In this document: one piece after another, positions 8,172 through 16,918 of the stretch
Position numbering within the stretch: the first letter of the stretch is position 1
Layout of the letters: every line of letters begins with the position of its first letter
Assembly (NCBI GenBank): GCA_023443765.1
Contig: JAEZTA010000085.1
Location: 1-24,559, forward strand
Direction: 5' to 3'
Source of the DNA: Bacteroidota bacterium
GTDB lineage: Bacteria > Bacteroidota > Bacteroidia > Bacteroidales > Rikenellaceae
DNA length: 24,559 nt
Notes under the pieces: generated by a model
What the model was told of the DNA's origin: nothing
Database searches by the model: none
What the model saw: the letters and a program-made list of their open reading frames with translations, nothing else
Made by a program: the position numbers and the translations under genes

Positions 8172-9662
8172 TTACCAGGACACGGACGATTCATAGGTTC
8201 GCCCGAAGCAATCTGTCACGCGGACCTTCCCGCCCCGTTCGCCATTGCCCGGATCGACCCAGAACATATGCCACGTATTGGTCGGCGTACCACCGCGCAC
8301 GCCCGTCGCCAGCACCTCCTCGTAATAGGGATCGGTACGCTGTAGCCGCTCCATCACTACAGCCTGCCCGCCCGATGCCGGAAGCCACTCCACAGAGCTC
8401 CACCGAGTATCATACCCCCAAACATTGGCATAAACATAGGCCGAATTGGTACGTCCGGGAGCATAGAGGCGCATTTGCATATCGTGTTTTTCGCCAACCG
8501 ATTTGTAATACCAGGTCAATTGTTCGCCGTCGACATCGACCACAGCATAGCCCCGCGGGGTACCGTCGCAATTGACATCGCCATTGATGAACAGGTCGCC
8601 CGGCGTACGGGCGATACAATGCATCACCTTCAGTCCGTCGTCGTAGCGATAGATGTCGTGGTAATGCTTATGGCCGCCGAAGGCATGCACCTTATAGGGA
8701 CTTATTGCATCGAGGAAACGCTGGTAATTACGGTGGTTGCGCGCCGCGGTATTCTTCGTATGGTAGAGGATCGGACAATGGGCCGATACGACGAGCGTAC
8801 TGCCTGCGGGGACATAGCTCAGGTCAGCCTCGATCCAACGGCAGATTTCGTCGGTAAGTCCCAGCGTATACTCCTCTTCGGCAGTTGGCGCATGGTCGAA
8901 GAGGATGTTGTCGAGGAACAGGTAATGAATTTTTCCGATATTGGCCGAATAGTTTGCCGGACCGAAATAGCGTTCGTAACTCTGCAGGGCGAGCGAGTCG
9001 GTCAACTGCGACGGGTCGTGATCGTGGTTGCCGGGCAGGTTGAAGGTGGTAAACCCGAGCGCTTCCAGACCCTGGCGGTATTTCGGAAAGAGCGACATGT
9101 CGTTCCACACCAGATCGCCGAGGCTGAAACCATAGACCTCCGTCGAAAGGTCCTGCACGGTTTTCAACACGTCGGGAACGACGTAATCGAGGTAAGACGA
9201 AACTGACGCGTTGTCGGCAGCCAGCTGAATATCGGCCATGACGATCAGCGAATGGTGGTCAGCAGAAACCTTACGCTGCGTCAGTGTAAAGTCGGCCCGG
9301 TTGACGGCCTGCTTACGGTCGACCTTGCGGTAGAACCGCGGGCAGCCCTGCGAAGCAGGAATCGTATAATCGGCAGGCACGGAGATGAAGACAAAATTGC
9401 GTCGCGCCAGATCGGACTCCAAGTAATAAATTCCCTGGGCATCGGTCGCCGTCACCTCCAGTCCGTCGCTCACAACCACTCCGGCGATACCGTTTCCGGC
9501 ATCGTCCTTCACGATTCCCTTCACCGTCATGCCGGGTTTATCGGGAATCTCCACAGTTGTCGGACCGTCACCGCCGCCATTGCCGCCATCCGATGAGGAA
9601 CATGCGACAAAACACAAGGCAAGCACTCCGGCCAATAGGATTCGTAAGTATAATTTTGACAT
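8172..9662 (-). CDS. Calcineurin-like metallophosphoesterase lipoprotein
   Basis: A 496-residue lipoprotein (lipobox FVAC, Cys21, then a Ser/Gly/Asp linker). The architecture is an N-terminal beta-sandwich (about 45-130, MetallophosN-like), a calcineurin-like phosphoesterase domain (about 135-345) and a C-terminal domain (about 350-490, MetallophosC-like). The metal-ligand motifs can be read in order: MADIQ (Asp144), GDLVWND (Asp183), GNHDHD (Asn212-His213-Asp214), SAHCP (His295) and GGHKH (His331, His333). The usual first-motif DxH histidine is replaced by Gln146, so the metal centre may differ from the textbook enzyme. The family hydrolyses phosphomono- or phosphodiesters at a di-metal site; the substrate is unknown. 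The gene is fifth after fecR's partner SusC in layout terms (susC, susD, DUF1735, this gene, BACON) and is preceded by an intergenic hairpin. Confidence 0.88.
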   Translation of the reverse strand: MSKLYLRILLAGVLALCFVACSSSDGGNGGGDGPTTVEIPDKPGMTVKGIVKDDAGNGIAGVVVSDGLEVTATDAQGIYYLESDLARRNFVFISVPADYTIPASQGCPRFYRKVDRKQAVNRADFTLTQRKVSADHHSLIVMADIQLAADNASVSSYLDYVVPDVLKTVQDLSTEVYGFSLGDLVWNDMSLFPKYRQGLEALGFTTFNLPGNHDHDPSQLTDSLALQSYERYFGPANYSANIGKIHYLFLDNILFDHAPTAEEEYTLGLTDEICRWIEADLSYVPAGSTLVVSAHCPILYHTKNTAARNHRNYQRFLDAISPYKVHAFGGHKHYHDIYRYDDGLKVMHCIARTPGDLFINGDVNCDGTPRGYAVVDVDGEQLTWYYKSVGEKHDMQMRLYAPGRTNSAYVYANVWGYDTRWSSVEWLPASGGQAVVMERLQRTDPYYEEVLATGVRGGTPTNTWHMFWVDPGNGERGGKVRVTDCFGRTYESSVSW

Positions 9663-9681
9663 GGATTTACGTATTAGGGGC

Positions 9682-9706
9682 GCGGAGAAGGCAGAACCTT
9701 CCCCGC
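9682..9706 (-). promoter_or_regulatory. Intergenic RNA hairpin between the DUF1735 and phosphoesterase genes
   Basis: A 10-bp stem with a 5-base loop (9682-9691 against 9697-9706). On the minus-strand RNA all ten positions pair, one as G-U; on the plus strand the same position is an A-C mismatch, so the structure fits the transcribed strand. No T-run follows, so it is probably not a terminator. It could be a processing or 3'-stability element that sets the SusCD mRNA level apart from the downstream genes. Confidence 0.45.
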
Positions 9707-9713
9707 ACCACGA

Positions 9714-10196
9714 TTATTTCATCATGATCTGGATAATTACGCTGTTTTTTTCAGGGCGCACCTTACCCTGGTCGCCGGCCGTAACGACAAGCGGCAACAC
9801 ATAGGACGAGTCGATGCCATCGGCAATCATCGCCCCGGTATCGAAACGGATTTCAGTGAGGTTCATGATCTTATCCCCGGACAGCCTCACCAGCGGATCG
9901 AAGGTAAAATATTTATCGGGCATCACTTTCAGGGCAAGGTTGTTCTCCACGTTGTAAACATCGAGCACCGAGGGATCAACCATCAGTTTCACAGTAATTT
10001 CCTCGTTGTTGTAACCTCCTTTATACAAATAGAGGTCGTAGACACACGCATCGTCCGAGGCTGCATCGTATTCGAATACCTGAAAATCATTTTTCGGAAT
10101 GCAAACCATGGTATCCACCGTCTCATAGACGATGTAATCATCGCCGCACCCCACGGTTCCCAGCAGGAGCAGGATATATATCGCAAGATTTTTCAT
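9714..10196 (-). CDS. DUF1735-type surface lipoprotein
   Basis: A small 160-residue lipoprotein; the signal peptide ends in GTVGCGDD, with lipid-anchor Cys17 followed by acidic residues that suit surface export. The body resembles the DUF1735 (BT_3987 N-terminal-like) beta-sandwich: a strand rich in acidic and aromatic residues, then ITVKLMVDPSVLDVYN, then the YFTFDP region and a closing SSYVLPLVVT strand. The family usually occurs just after susD genes and is thought to help bind substrate at the cell surface. Here it is only the single domain, without the C-terminal binding module that longer homologues carry. It starts 19 bases after the susD stop. The family call is by motif and position and is less secure than its neighbours. 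Confidence 0.7.
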   Translation of the reverse strand: MKNLAIYILLLLGTVGCGDDYIVYETVDTMVCIPKNDFQVFEYDAASDDACVYDLYLYKGGYNNEEITVKLMVDPSVLDVYNVENNLALKVMPDKYFTFDPLVRLSGDKIMNLTEIRFDTGAMIADGIDSSYVLPLVVTAGDQGKVRPEKNSVIIQIMMK

Positions 10197-10215
10197 CGCA
10201 ATCGGAATTTTAAGG

Positions 10216-12102
10216 TTAATAACCGGGATTCTGCACGAGGTTGTAATTGATATTGATTTCGCTCAGCGGAATGGCCATCCAGTAGGTTTTCGGGCTCTCG
10301 AATGTACGCACACCGCTCTCTTTCATCGTAGAGACCCTGTAGAAATCGGCCGCCGTTTTGCCATCGAGATTCCAGGCCCTGGGACGTTTGGACATCACTT
10401 CGCCCGCCTCCTTCCAGCGGCGTAGGTCATGATAACGCATGCCCTCCATCAGCAGTTCGATCGAACGCTCCTGGTGCAAGACCTTGCGCAGGTCGTTACC
10501 CGAAGGGATTCCACCCGCCATGGCCCACGAATCCTCGAAATCGGGAAGTCCCGAGCGGTCACGGACCTTGTTCAGGTAACCGAGGCTCACATTGCTGAGC
10601 GATCCGTTATACTCAAAATCAGCTTCGGCGTAGCTCAGGTAGAGTTCCGCAAGGCGGATGTAGGGATAGGCATACTGGCGGTAAGTCCAGGTTTTGGTGT
10701 CGTAGTTGAAAGCCGACTGTTCGTGAATCCACTTTTTGAGGATATAACCCGTACAACTCTGATACTCCTTCGAAGCATCGAGCACACTACCCTGCAATTC
10801 GCCACCGCGGCATTTGAGTATGAATTTCTGTCCGTTGATGGCGTATTCACCCCGATCGTAACCCACTGACGCATAGAAACGCGGCTCCTTGTAAATATGA
10901 AGATTGGCAGTCTCCTTTTCGGCATTATAGGCATAGGGATCGATCGACATCGTCTCGGGATCCTTATCCCACGGCAGGCCATTGTGGGTATAGTACATCT
11001 CCACACATTCGAACGTCGGCACGATATTGATACAGAATCCATCGGTACTGTACGGCAGTTTCAGACGCGCTCCGCCGTAGCGCTGGAACTGCTGAATACC
11101 GGTCTGGTCGCCCATCGCCCAAAGATATTCGGTCGAATTCCAGAGTGGTTCGACGAAACAGTCGTGGTAATTGATCTCACCGCGTTTGGCGTCGGTCTCC
11201 GCAGTAGCCGAGTTAAGGCTTTCGTAGAGTTTATGCCCGTTATCCTCGGCCAGCGTAATCGCCTCCTGGCAGGCATCGAGCGCCCATTTCCACTTTTCGG
11301 GATTGTAGGTCTGGTTCATCAGCAGCGTACCGTCGTTGTTGCGGAAGCGCGCGTAGAACTCCGAGTTGCCATTACAGAGCGGACTGGCGGCATAGAGCAT
11401 CAGCCGGGCTTTCATCGCCTTGGCGGCAACCGAAGTGGCGCGTCCGAGGTCTGCATCGGGACGTGTCGGATAGTCGTGTAACAATTCAGCCGCACGGTCG
11501 TAGGTTTCGGCAATGAAAGTCACGCAATCGTCGAACGGGCTGCGGGCCACATAGACCTGCTCCTCGGGAAGTCCCATATCGAGTTGCCCCCGGACAAGAA
11601 TAATCGGACCGTAGTGGGTCAGCAGGACCCAGTGATAATAGGCAATCAGAAAATAAGCTTCACCCTTGAATTCATCGGCCATAGCCGCCGAAATACCCGG
11701 TACAGCGTCGACATTGTCGATCATGATATAGCAATAGCGGATACCCTTGTACATATCGTAATTCGTACGTCCGGACGGGGAAGAGGTCGTCGCATCCCAC
11801 AGTCCGTAGTAGGTCTGGCTGGCGTTCTCCTCGTTGTAAAGCATACTCTTGTAGGGGAAATAGCGGGTCTGGCCGTTGGTGGCGGTAATGATGTCGTCGC
11901 CGGCACAGAAATCGGGCATATAACGATAGGCCGCGATATTAGGGGCATAGGTGTAGAGCGTATTGAGGTATTTGCGGGCCTCCTTGGGAGTCTTAAAAAT
12001 GTCGTCCTGCGTCGCCTGCCCTTCGGGGACCACATCGAGGAAATCGCACGAAGCAAGCGCTCCGACGCATGCGAACAGCAATGTGTAAATTATTTTTTTC
12101 AT
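10216..12102 (-). CDS. SusD/RagB family nutrient-binding outer membrane lipoprotein
   Basis: A 628-residue SusD homologue, the surface lid that captures ligand for its SusC partner. The signal peptide has lipobox LASC (Cys19) followed by DFLDVVPEGQ, the classic mature start of SusD proteins. The helical TPR-like scaffold includes the segment TPKEARKYLNTLYTYAP near residue 45 and GEAYFLIAYYHWVLL. The C-terminal part has the family signature PYIRLAELYLSYAEADFE, NKVRDRSGLP, ERSIELLMEGMRYHDLRRW and the ending IPLSEININYNLVQNPGY. Length is at the upper end for SusD proteins. It begins 12 bases after the susC stop, so the two are certainly one transcript and form the SusCD complex. The ligand cannot be read from sequence. 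Confidence 0.96.
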   Translation of the reverse strand: MKKIIYTLLFACVGALASCDFLDVVPEGQATQDDIFKTPKEARKYLNTLYTYAPNIAAYRYMPDFCAGDDIITATNGQTRYFPYKSMLYNEENASQTYYGLWDATTSSPSGRTNYDMYKGIRYCYIMIDNVDAVPGISAAMADEFKGEAYFLIAYYHWVLLTHYGPIILVRGQLDMGLPEEQVYVARSPFDDCVTFIAETYDRAAELLHDYPTRPDADLGRATSVAAKAMKARLMLYAASPLCNGNSEFYARFRNNDGTLLMNQTYNPEKWKWALDACQEAITLAEDNGHKLYESLNSATAETDAKRGEINYHDCFVEPLWNSTEYLWAMGDQTGIQQFQRYGGARLKLPYSTDGFCINIVPTFECVEMYYTHNGLPWDKDPETMSIDPYAYNAEKETANLHIYKEPRFYASVGYDRGEYAINGQKFILKCRGGELQGSVLDASKEYQSCTGYILKKWIHEQSAFNYDTKTWTYRQYAYPYIRLAELYLSYAEADFEYNGSLSNVSLGYLNKVRDRSGLPDFEDSWAMAGGIPSGNDLRKVLHQERSIELLMEGMRYHDLRRWKEAGEVMSKRPRAWNLDGKTAADFYRVSTMKESGVRTFESPKTYWMAIPLSEININYNLVQNPGY

Positions 12103-12114
12103 GTCGCTCGAATT

Positions 12115-15100
12115 TTAGAAGTTATACTGAAGGCCGAGTTTCACCACACGCTGTAAGGGGTACTTCAGGCCATTGCCGCTGCCCATTTCGGGGTCCCAGA
12201 ATTTAAAGGGCGAAATGATGAACAGGTTCGTGCCGGCCAGGTAGGCACGCAGGCTTTTGTAAGTGAAACCCAGTTCGACACTCTTCAGGCGCAGATAACT
12301 GCCGTCCTTGATCCAGAATGACGAAGTCTGCGTATTGTTGGCATTGTAGCGATAGTCCAGACGCGGATAGGCAGCTCCGGGATTGGGATTGGCTTCAGAC
12401 CAGTGGTCGTCGGCGATGTACTGCGTCATGTTGAACCCCGAATACTGGTTGTCGCGGAACGGATGCATGTCGGACATCCGCAGCGAAACGCGCGCCGTGC
12501 CCTGGAAGAAGAACGAGAAATCCCAGCGCTTGTAGTTGACCGATGCGCCGAAGCCGTACATGATCTCGGGCACGGTGGGATAACCCAGCGACGTGCGGTC
12601 GTTGGCATCGATCACGCCGTCGCCGTTCAGGTCACGGTACTTAATGTCTCCCGGCAGGTAATCGGGCATGAAGGTCTGCCTGGGCGAATTATCGATCTCC
12701 TCCTGCGAGGCGAAAAGGCCGTCGGCGACCAACCCGTAAATCGAATTGACGGGCTTGCCCAGCACGGAATTGTAGGCATTGGGCAGATATTTCGCCTCGT
12801 CCCGGGCCCGTACCTCGTTATGCGCATAAGTGAACGTCCCGCGTACGGAGATCAACAGGTCCTTATTGATAGCTTTGTTGTATTCGAGCGAAATATCGAC
12901 ACCCTTGTTCTCTACTTCGCCGAGGTTGCCATAGGGCGTGACGCCCGAAAGTCCCATCGTCGAAGGCAACGAACGGCGTTGCATGAAGATGCCGGTGCGA
13001 TCCTCTTTGTAAACGTCGACATTCAGCGTGAGGGCATCAAAAAGCCCGAGTTCAAGGCCCACATTGAGTTTCGTACTCTCCTCCCAGGTGGCCGAGGGGT
13101 TGCCTACGGTCATAATTTCATGGCCGGTCTGCTTGGTGAAGTTGGGCGAAAACCATACGTAAAGTCCCTTGTTCATGTTGACCGTCGTGAGGTAGGGAAA
13201 GCGCGCCGACAGATAGTCATTTCCCGAAAGGCCATAGGAAACACGGAATTTCAGCAGATTCACCTTGCTGCGGAGTTTTTCCCAGAACGGCTCGCTCGAC
13301 ACGACCCATGCGCCGGCTATCGAGGGGAAAAATCCGAAACGATGACCGGAAATAAAATTCTCCGAACCGTTATATCCGAAATTGAACTCCATCAGATAGC
13401 GGTTGTCAAAACCGTAGGTGAAACGTCCCGCAAGTCCCTGCTCACGGTAAGGAAGCACCTCGTACTCGTCATTGGCGGGCTGGTTATCAACTTTTTCCTT
13501 CTGGTGGTAGACAAACAGGGCATTAACATCGTGGCGGCCGAACGTACGTGAATACTCGACCTGCCCCTGCAACGAAACTTCCCGGTAACCGTTGCGTCCC
13601 GTAGTGGTTCCCAGGTAGGACGATCCGGCCGTACCGATATTTTGCAGGTTATAGTCGTAAGTACCGTCGCCGTTGTCGGTGTAATCGGTCATCTCGTAAT
13701 AATAGGGTGAGAACGAACGGTAAGTAGCCGCATAGGTTTTGTTGTAGAACGAAACCATGCCGCGCAGTTTCAGGCCCTTCGTGATAAAATCGAGATCCTG
13801 GTCCACCGAAAAGGTCGTAGTGATATACTGCGTGTGGCGCTGTCCGTAACCGCGGCTCAGCAAAGCGTAGGGATTGATGTCCGTGGCGCTGCCGTCCCAC
13901 GACGGAGCATTGCCGTAGATAATTTCGTTGATATCCTCGACCGCCCCCCGGGGATAAGTGGCCGGGAATGAAACCGGATTGGCACGCATCGTATAGTAGA
14001 ACAGATTGGTTACGTCTTCGACCGGCCGATGCCAGTAAAGCAGTTGCGTATTCATCTTCAGGCTCACACGGGTCGTCTTGGTCACCTGCGCACCGACGTT
14101 GGCCTGGAAGAGGTATTTCTGCGAATTGATGTTGGTATCGAATTTCGACACCGAAGGCTTCTTCAGAATACCGTTCTCGTTAAAAATCGAAGCGTTGAGG
14201 AAGTAATCGACAACCTTGCCACCGCCCCGCACATTGAGGTTCATGTTTTCATTGATCGTAAAGTCCTTGAAAAGCATCGAATACCAGTCATTGTCGGGAT
14301 ATACGTAAGGATTGAGCCGGTTGCGCGTTCCTGCAATCTTTTCGTCCGAGAAACGGGGCTGATAGACCTCGCCTGCGGGGGTACGGGTACGCAACGCTTC
14401 GTTGTAGTTCTCCATGTAGGTCACGCCATCGGCAATGTCCTGCACACGTGTCGGCATCGAGATACCCGATTCAAGGCGGATATTGATCGCCATCTTTTCT
14501 GACTGGCGGCCGCTTTTCGTAGTGATGATCATGACGCCGTTGGCGCCGCGCGAACCGTAAAGTGCCGTAGCAGTGGCATCGCGAAGGATCGAAAACGACT
14601 CGATAGACTCTGGCGGAATGTTGTTGAGCATCTCCGAGACAATCTCCACACCATCGAGGATCAACAGCGGCGATTTGTTCGACCCGAAGGTCGAAATGCC
14701 GCGAATCCAGAAATTCGCACCGTCGGCGCCCGGTTCGCCCGACGATTGGGTGGAGATGACGCCGGCGATCTTACCTGCAAACGAGGTCGAAAGATTACTC
14801 GAAGTTACTTTGAGCGAGCTGGGCCGCACGACCTGCACGGCACCCACGAGACTCTCTTTTTTCTGCGTACCGAAAGCCACGACCACCACATCGTCCATGA
14901 CGTTCGAAGCCTCGATCAGCATCACGAGTTTGAACAGCTGAATATCTGCTACATTTATCTTCTTCGTATCGTAACCCAGGAAGGCGAAAGTGACCTGTTT
15001 CGTGTCGGCTGGCACTTTGAGGGTGTAGTTGCCGTTGACGTCGGAGGTAGCACCGATAGTAGTTCCCTCGACGTAGACCGAGACGCCGACAATGGGTTTG

Positions 15101-15555
15101 TTATCGACGGAGGAGATCACCGTACCTTGCAGAACGATTTCATCACCCGTTTTTTTTACCTGTGGAGGAGCGCCTGTCTCGTTTTTCCGAACGGCAGTTT
15201 TCGAGATGATCACCTGGTTTTCGCGCACCCGTCCGCTCAGTTCGGTTCCCTTCAGGACAATGGACAGCAGTTCGTCGATAGTCACCGACCGAAGCGAGAC
15301 CGACACCTTACGATCGAGCAGCGGTTGCACGTCGTCGGTATAGATGAAGGCGTAACGGCTGGTTCGCTCAACCTCCGCAAAAACGCTTCGCAGCATTGCA
15401 TCCTTCATCTTGACACTCAGCAGCGACCTGGAACCGGCATCTTGCCGCGCGGCCCGGGCGGGTTGGAAATTCACCGGAAGCAACAACATCACCACTGCGA
15501 AAATCCGCAGCATACGGCATGTCAAGCTACTCCTCACAAAGAAAAGATTCTTCAT
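12115..15555 (-). CDS. SusC/RagA TonB-linked outer membrane transporter with STN signalling domain
   Basis: An 1146-residue TonB-dependent transporter. The order is a signal peptide (about 1-35), an STN domain (about 46-120, beginning LLSVKMKDAMLRSVFAEVER), a carboxypeptidase-regulatory-like domain (about 139-215, with GTVISSVDNKPIVGVSVYVE), a TonB-box region (VVVVAFGTQKKESLVGAV, about 223-240) and a plug. The plug has the SusC signature ATALYGSRGANGVMIITT (328-345) and a beta-barrel follows that ends in the aromatic VVKLGLQYNF. The extra STN domain marks it as a signal-transducing transporter: in this class it contacts the FecR anti-sigma in the periplasm when ligand is bound. That agrees with the fecR gene 44 bases upstream and the ECF sigma gene beyond it. 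Energy comes from TonB-ExbBD, encoded elsewhere. Confidence 0.97.
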   Translation of the reverse strand: MKNLFFVRSSLTCRMLRIFAVVMLLLPVNFQPARAARQDAGSRSLLSVKMKDAMLRSVFAEVERTSRYAFIYTDDVQPLLDRKVSVSLRSVTIDELLSIVLKGTELSGRVRENQVIISKTAVRKNETGAPPQVKKTGDEIVLQGTVISSVDNKPIVGVSVYVEGTTIGATSDVNGNYTLKVPADTKQVTFAFLGYDTKKINVADIQLFKLVMLIEASNVMDDVVVVAFGTQKKESLVGAVQVVRPSSLKVTSSNLSTSFAGKIAGVISTQSSGEPGADGANFWIRGISTFGSNKSPLLILDGVEIVSEMLNNIPPESIESFSILRDATATALYGSRGANGVMIITTKSGRQSEKMAINIRLESGISMPTRVQDIADGVTYMENYNEALRTRTPAGEVYQPRFSDEKIAGTRNRLNPYVYPDNDWYSMLFKDFTINENMNLNVRGGGKVVDYFLNASIFNENGILKKPSVSKFDTNINSQKYLFQANVGAQVTKTTRVSLKMNTQLLYWHRPVEDVTNLFYYTMRANPVSFPATYPRGAVEDINEIIYGNAPSWDGSATDINPYALLSRGYGQRHTQYITTTFSVDQDLDFITKGLKLRGMVSFYNKTYAATYRSFSPYYYEMTDYTDNGDGTYDYNLQNIGTAGSSYLGTTTGRNGYREVSLQGQVEYSRTFGRHDVNALFVYHQKEKVDNQPANDEYEVLPYREQGLAGRFTYGFDNRYLMEFNFGYNGSENFISGHRFGFFPSIAGAWVVSSEPFWEKLRSKVNLLKFRVSYGLSGNDYLSARFPYLTTVNMNKGLYVWFSPNFTKQTGHEIMTVGNPSATWEESTKLNVGLELGLFDALTLNVDVYKEDRTGIFMQRRSLPSTMGLSGVTPYGNLGEVENKGVDISLEYNKAINKDLLISVRGTFTYAHNEVRARDEAKYLPNAYNSVLGKPVNSIYGLVADGLFASQEEIDNSPRQTFMPDYLPGDIKYRDLNGDGVIDANDRTSLGYPTVPEIMYGFGASVNYKRWDFSFFFQGTARVSLRMSDMHPFRDNQYSGFNMTQYIADDHWSEANPNPGAAYPRLDYRYNANNTQTSSFWIKDGSYLRLKSVELGFTYKSLRAYLAGTNLFIISPFKFWDPEMGSGNGLKYPLQRVVKLGLQYNF

Positions 15556-15599
15556 AAGTAAAATAATTTAGGTTAGTATTTGAGATAGGAATTGGGTCG

Positions 15600-16826
15600 T
15601 CAGCGATATGCGGCGTCGGGGAAGTCATCAGGGGCTGGTCTCACCACCACCGAGCCGTCCGCCTCCCGGACATAGGTAATCCGGAAAATATCCGAGAGCA
15701 CGTCGAGCGTGCCATCCAGATCGTCGAACAGGATCAGTTTACCGGTACACTTCCGGCCTCCGATCCCGCCGGAGCACGAGATTTCGATCTTATAAAAAGC
15801 CGCCACTTTTTGCAACACTTCGAGCAGCGTATTCGACGTGAAGAAAAGCAGTCCGTCCTTCCAACTGATGTATTTATAGGGATCGACTTCGTAGACCGAA
15901 TAGCTACCATCCTTCATCGAGAAGCGTTCCGAAGGATTCAACGTCACCGACTCACCGTTGGCTATGTCGATGGCTACTGAACCTTCGACCAGGACCACAG
16001 CCGAAGAACCATCGGTCCGGGGCGTGGTCGTCACGTCGAACGACGTACCCAGGACACGGGTTGCAAAGTGGTCGGTATGTACGATGAAGGGACGGTTCGC
16101 ATCCTTCGCCACCTCGAAATAAGCTTCGCCTTCGATGAAAACGTCGCGCGTATCACCGAATGTAGTGGGAAAACGCAGCACCGAAGCCGAATTGATCCAC
16201 ACCCGCGTGCCGTCGGAAAGTTGCAGATGGGCGCGTTTGCCCTTCGGAACCACCAGTTCGCTCGTATGTACGCGTACCTCCTGGCGTTTTTGTCCGCGAA
16301 CAGTCGTCTCCGTCTTATTTTCCTTACCGTCGATCAGGATTTTACCTTTGGGCGTGAGGCTGATGCGGGCAATGTCGTCATACACTTCGCGACTGCCTTC
16401 GCGCGTCACGAGCGTGATGTTCTCATAAGCCTCAGCCGAAGGCAGTCCGGAATCCGTAAAATCCCGGTTCCAGAACAAGGCCGCCACAATACCGGCAACC
16501 AGGACCGCAGCAGCGACAAAAAGCGTCGTCCGGTTACGGCGGCGGGGAGGAGCGGAGAAATGGCGCCGGGCGTAATAATCGGTTAGGATGCGGTCCAACA
16601 GCACCTGTTTCTCACCGGACGGAAGCACCGGATGGGTCTTACCCACGCGGCGCACCAGACTCACAGCGCACTCGAACTCGACCAGGTCCCGCGGATGGCG
16701 TTTGGTGTAATTGCTCCAATAGCTGTCCTGTGCCCGCTCGGGATCGAGGCACCACAGAACAAAGTCCGGATCGGAGGTAAAGGACTCCGCTGCGCGCCTC
16801 TGAATATCGTCGGATTTTATCATCAA
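15600..16826 (-). CDS. FecR family anti-sigma factor
   Basis: A 408-residue inner-membrane anti-sigma factor. The cytoplasmic N-terminus (about 1-95) would bind the sigma factor. A single transmembrane helix spans about 101-119 (TLFVAAAVLVAGIVAALFW). The periplasmic part carries the FecR domain (about 190-290, with LSDGTRVWINSASVLRFP, FIEGEAYFEVAKD and TRVLGTSFDV) and a C-terminal DUF4974 domain (about 325-400). The linker between the membrane and the FecR core (about 120-185) is Lys/Arg/Thr-rich and longer than usual. It should relay the signal from the STN domain of the adjacent SusC to the sigma factor encoded just upstream. It has its own predicted ECF-type promoter at 16865-16890, so it need not depend on read-through from the sigma gene. 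Confidence 0.95.
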   Translation of the reverse strand: MMIKSDDIQRRAAESFTSDPDFVLWCLDPERAQDSYWSNYTKRHPRDLVEFECAVSLVRRVGKTHPVLPSGEKQVLLDRILTDYYARRHFSAPPRRRNRTTLFVAAAVLVAGIVAALFWNRDFTDSGLPSAEAYENITLVTREGSREVYDDIARISLTPKGKILIDGKENKTETTVRGQKRQEVRVHTSELVVPKGKRAHLQLSDGTRVWINSASVLRFPTTFGDTRDVFIEGEAYFEVAKDANRPFIVHTDHFATRVLGTSFDVTTTPRTDGSSAVVLVEGSVAIDIANGESVTLNPSERFSMKDGSYSVYEVDPYKYISWKDGLLFFTSNTLLEVLQKVAAFYKIEISCSGGIGGRKCTGKLILFDDLDGTLDVLSDIFRITYVREADGSVVVRPAPDDFPDAAYR

Positions 16827-16864
16827 TTCGAAAGTAATCTTAATTTATGCTGTTTTGCATCTAT

Positions 16865-16890
16865 GACGGAGATCGTACCTTTTTGTCCCC
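16865..16890 (-). promoter_or_regulatory. Predicted ECF promoter, copy A, upstream of fecR
   Basis: On the minus strand GGGGACAAA (16890-16882) is followed after 13 bases by CGTC (16868-16865), then ATAG. The same block with identical spacing occurs at 17526-17551 and 17608-17633. The distance from GGGGAC to CGTC is 16 bases, as in classical ECF promoters. The implied start, near 16858, leaves a leader of about 32 bases before the fecR ATG at 16826. It sits in the 92-base gap between the sigma and fecR genes and would drive fecR-susC-susD and the genes beyond. Confidence 0.72.
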
Positions 16891-16918
16891 CTGAACCGTA
16901 AAAAACGACAATTGCCGA

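Noticed and set aside
8808..8814. GGGGACA inside the phosphoesterase gene as an ECF site
   Set aside because: It has no CGTC at 16 bases, it is within coding sequence and it points against the direction of transcription.
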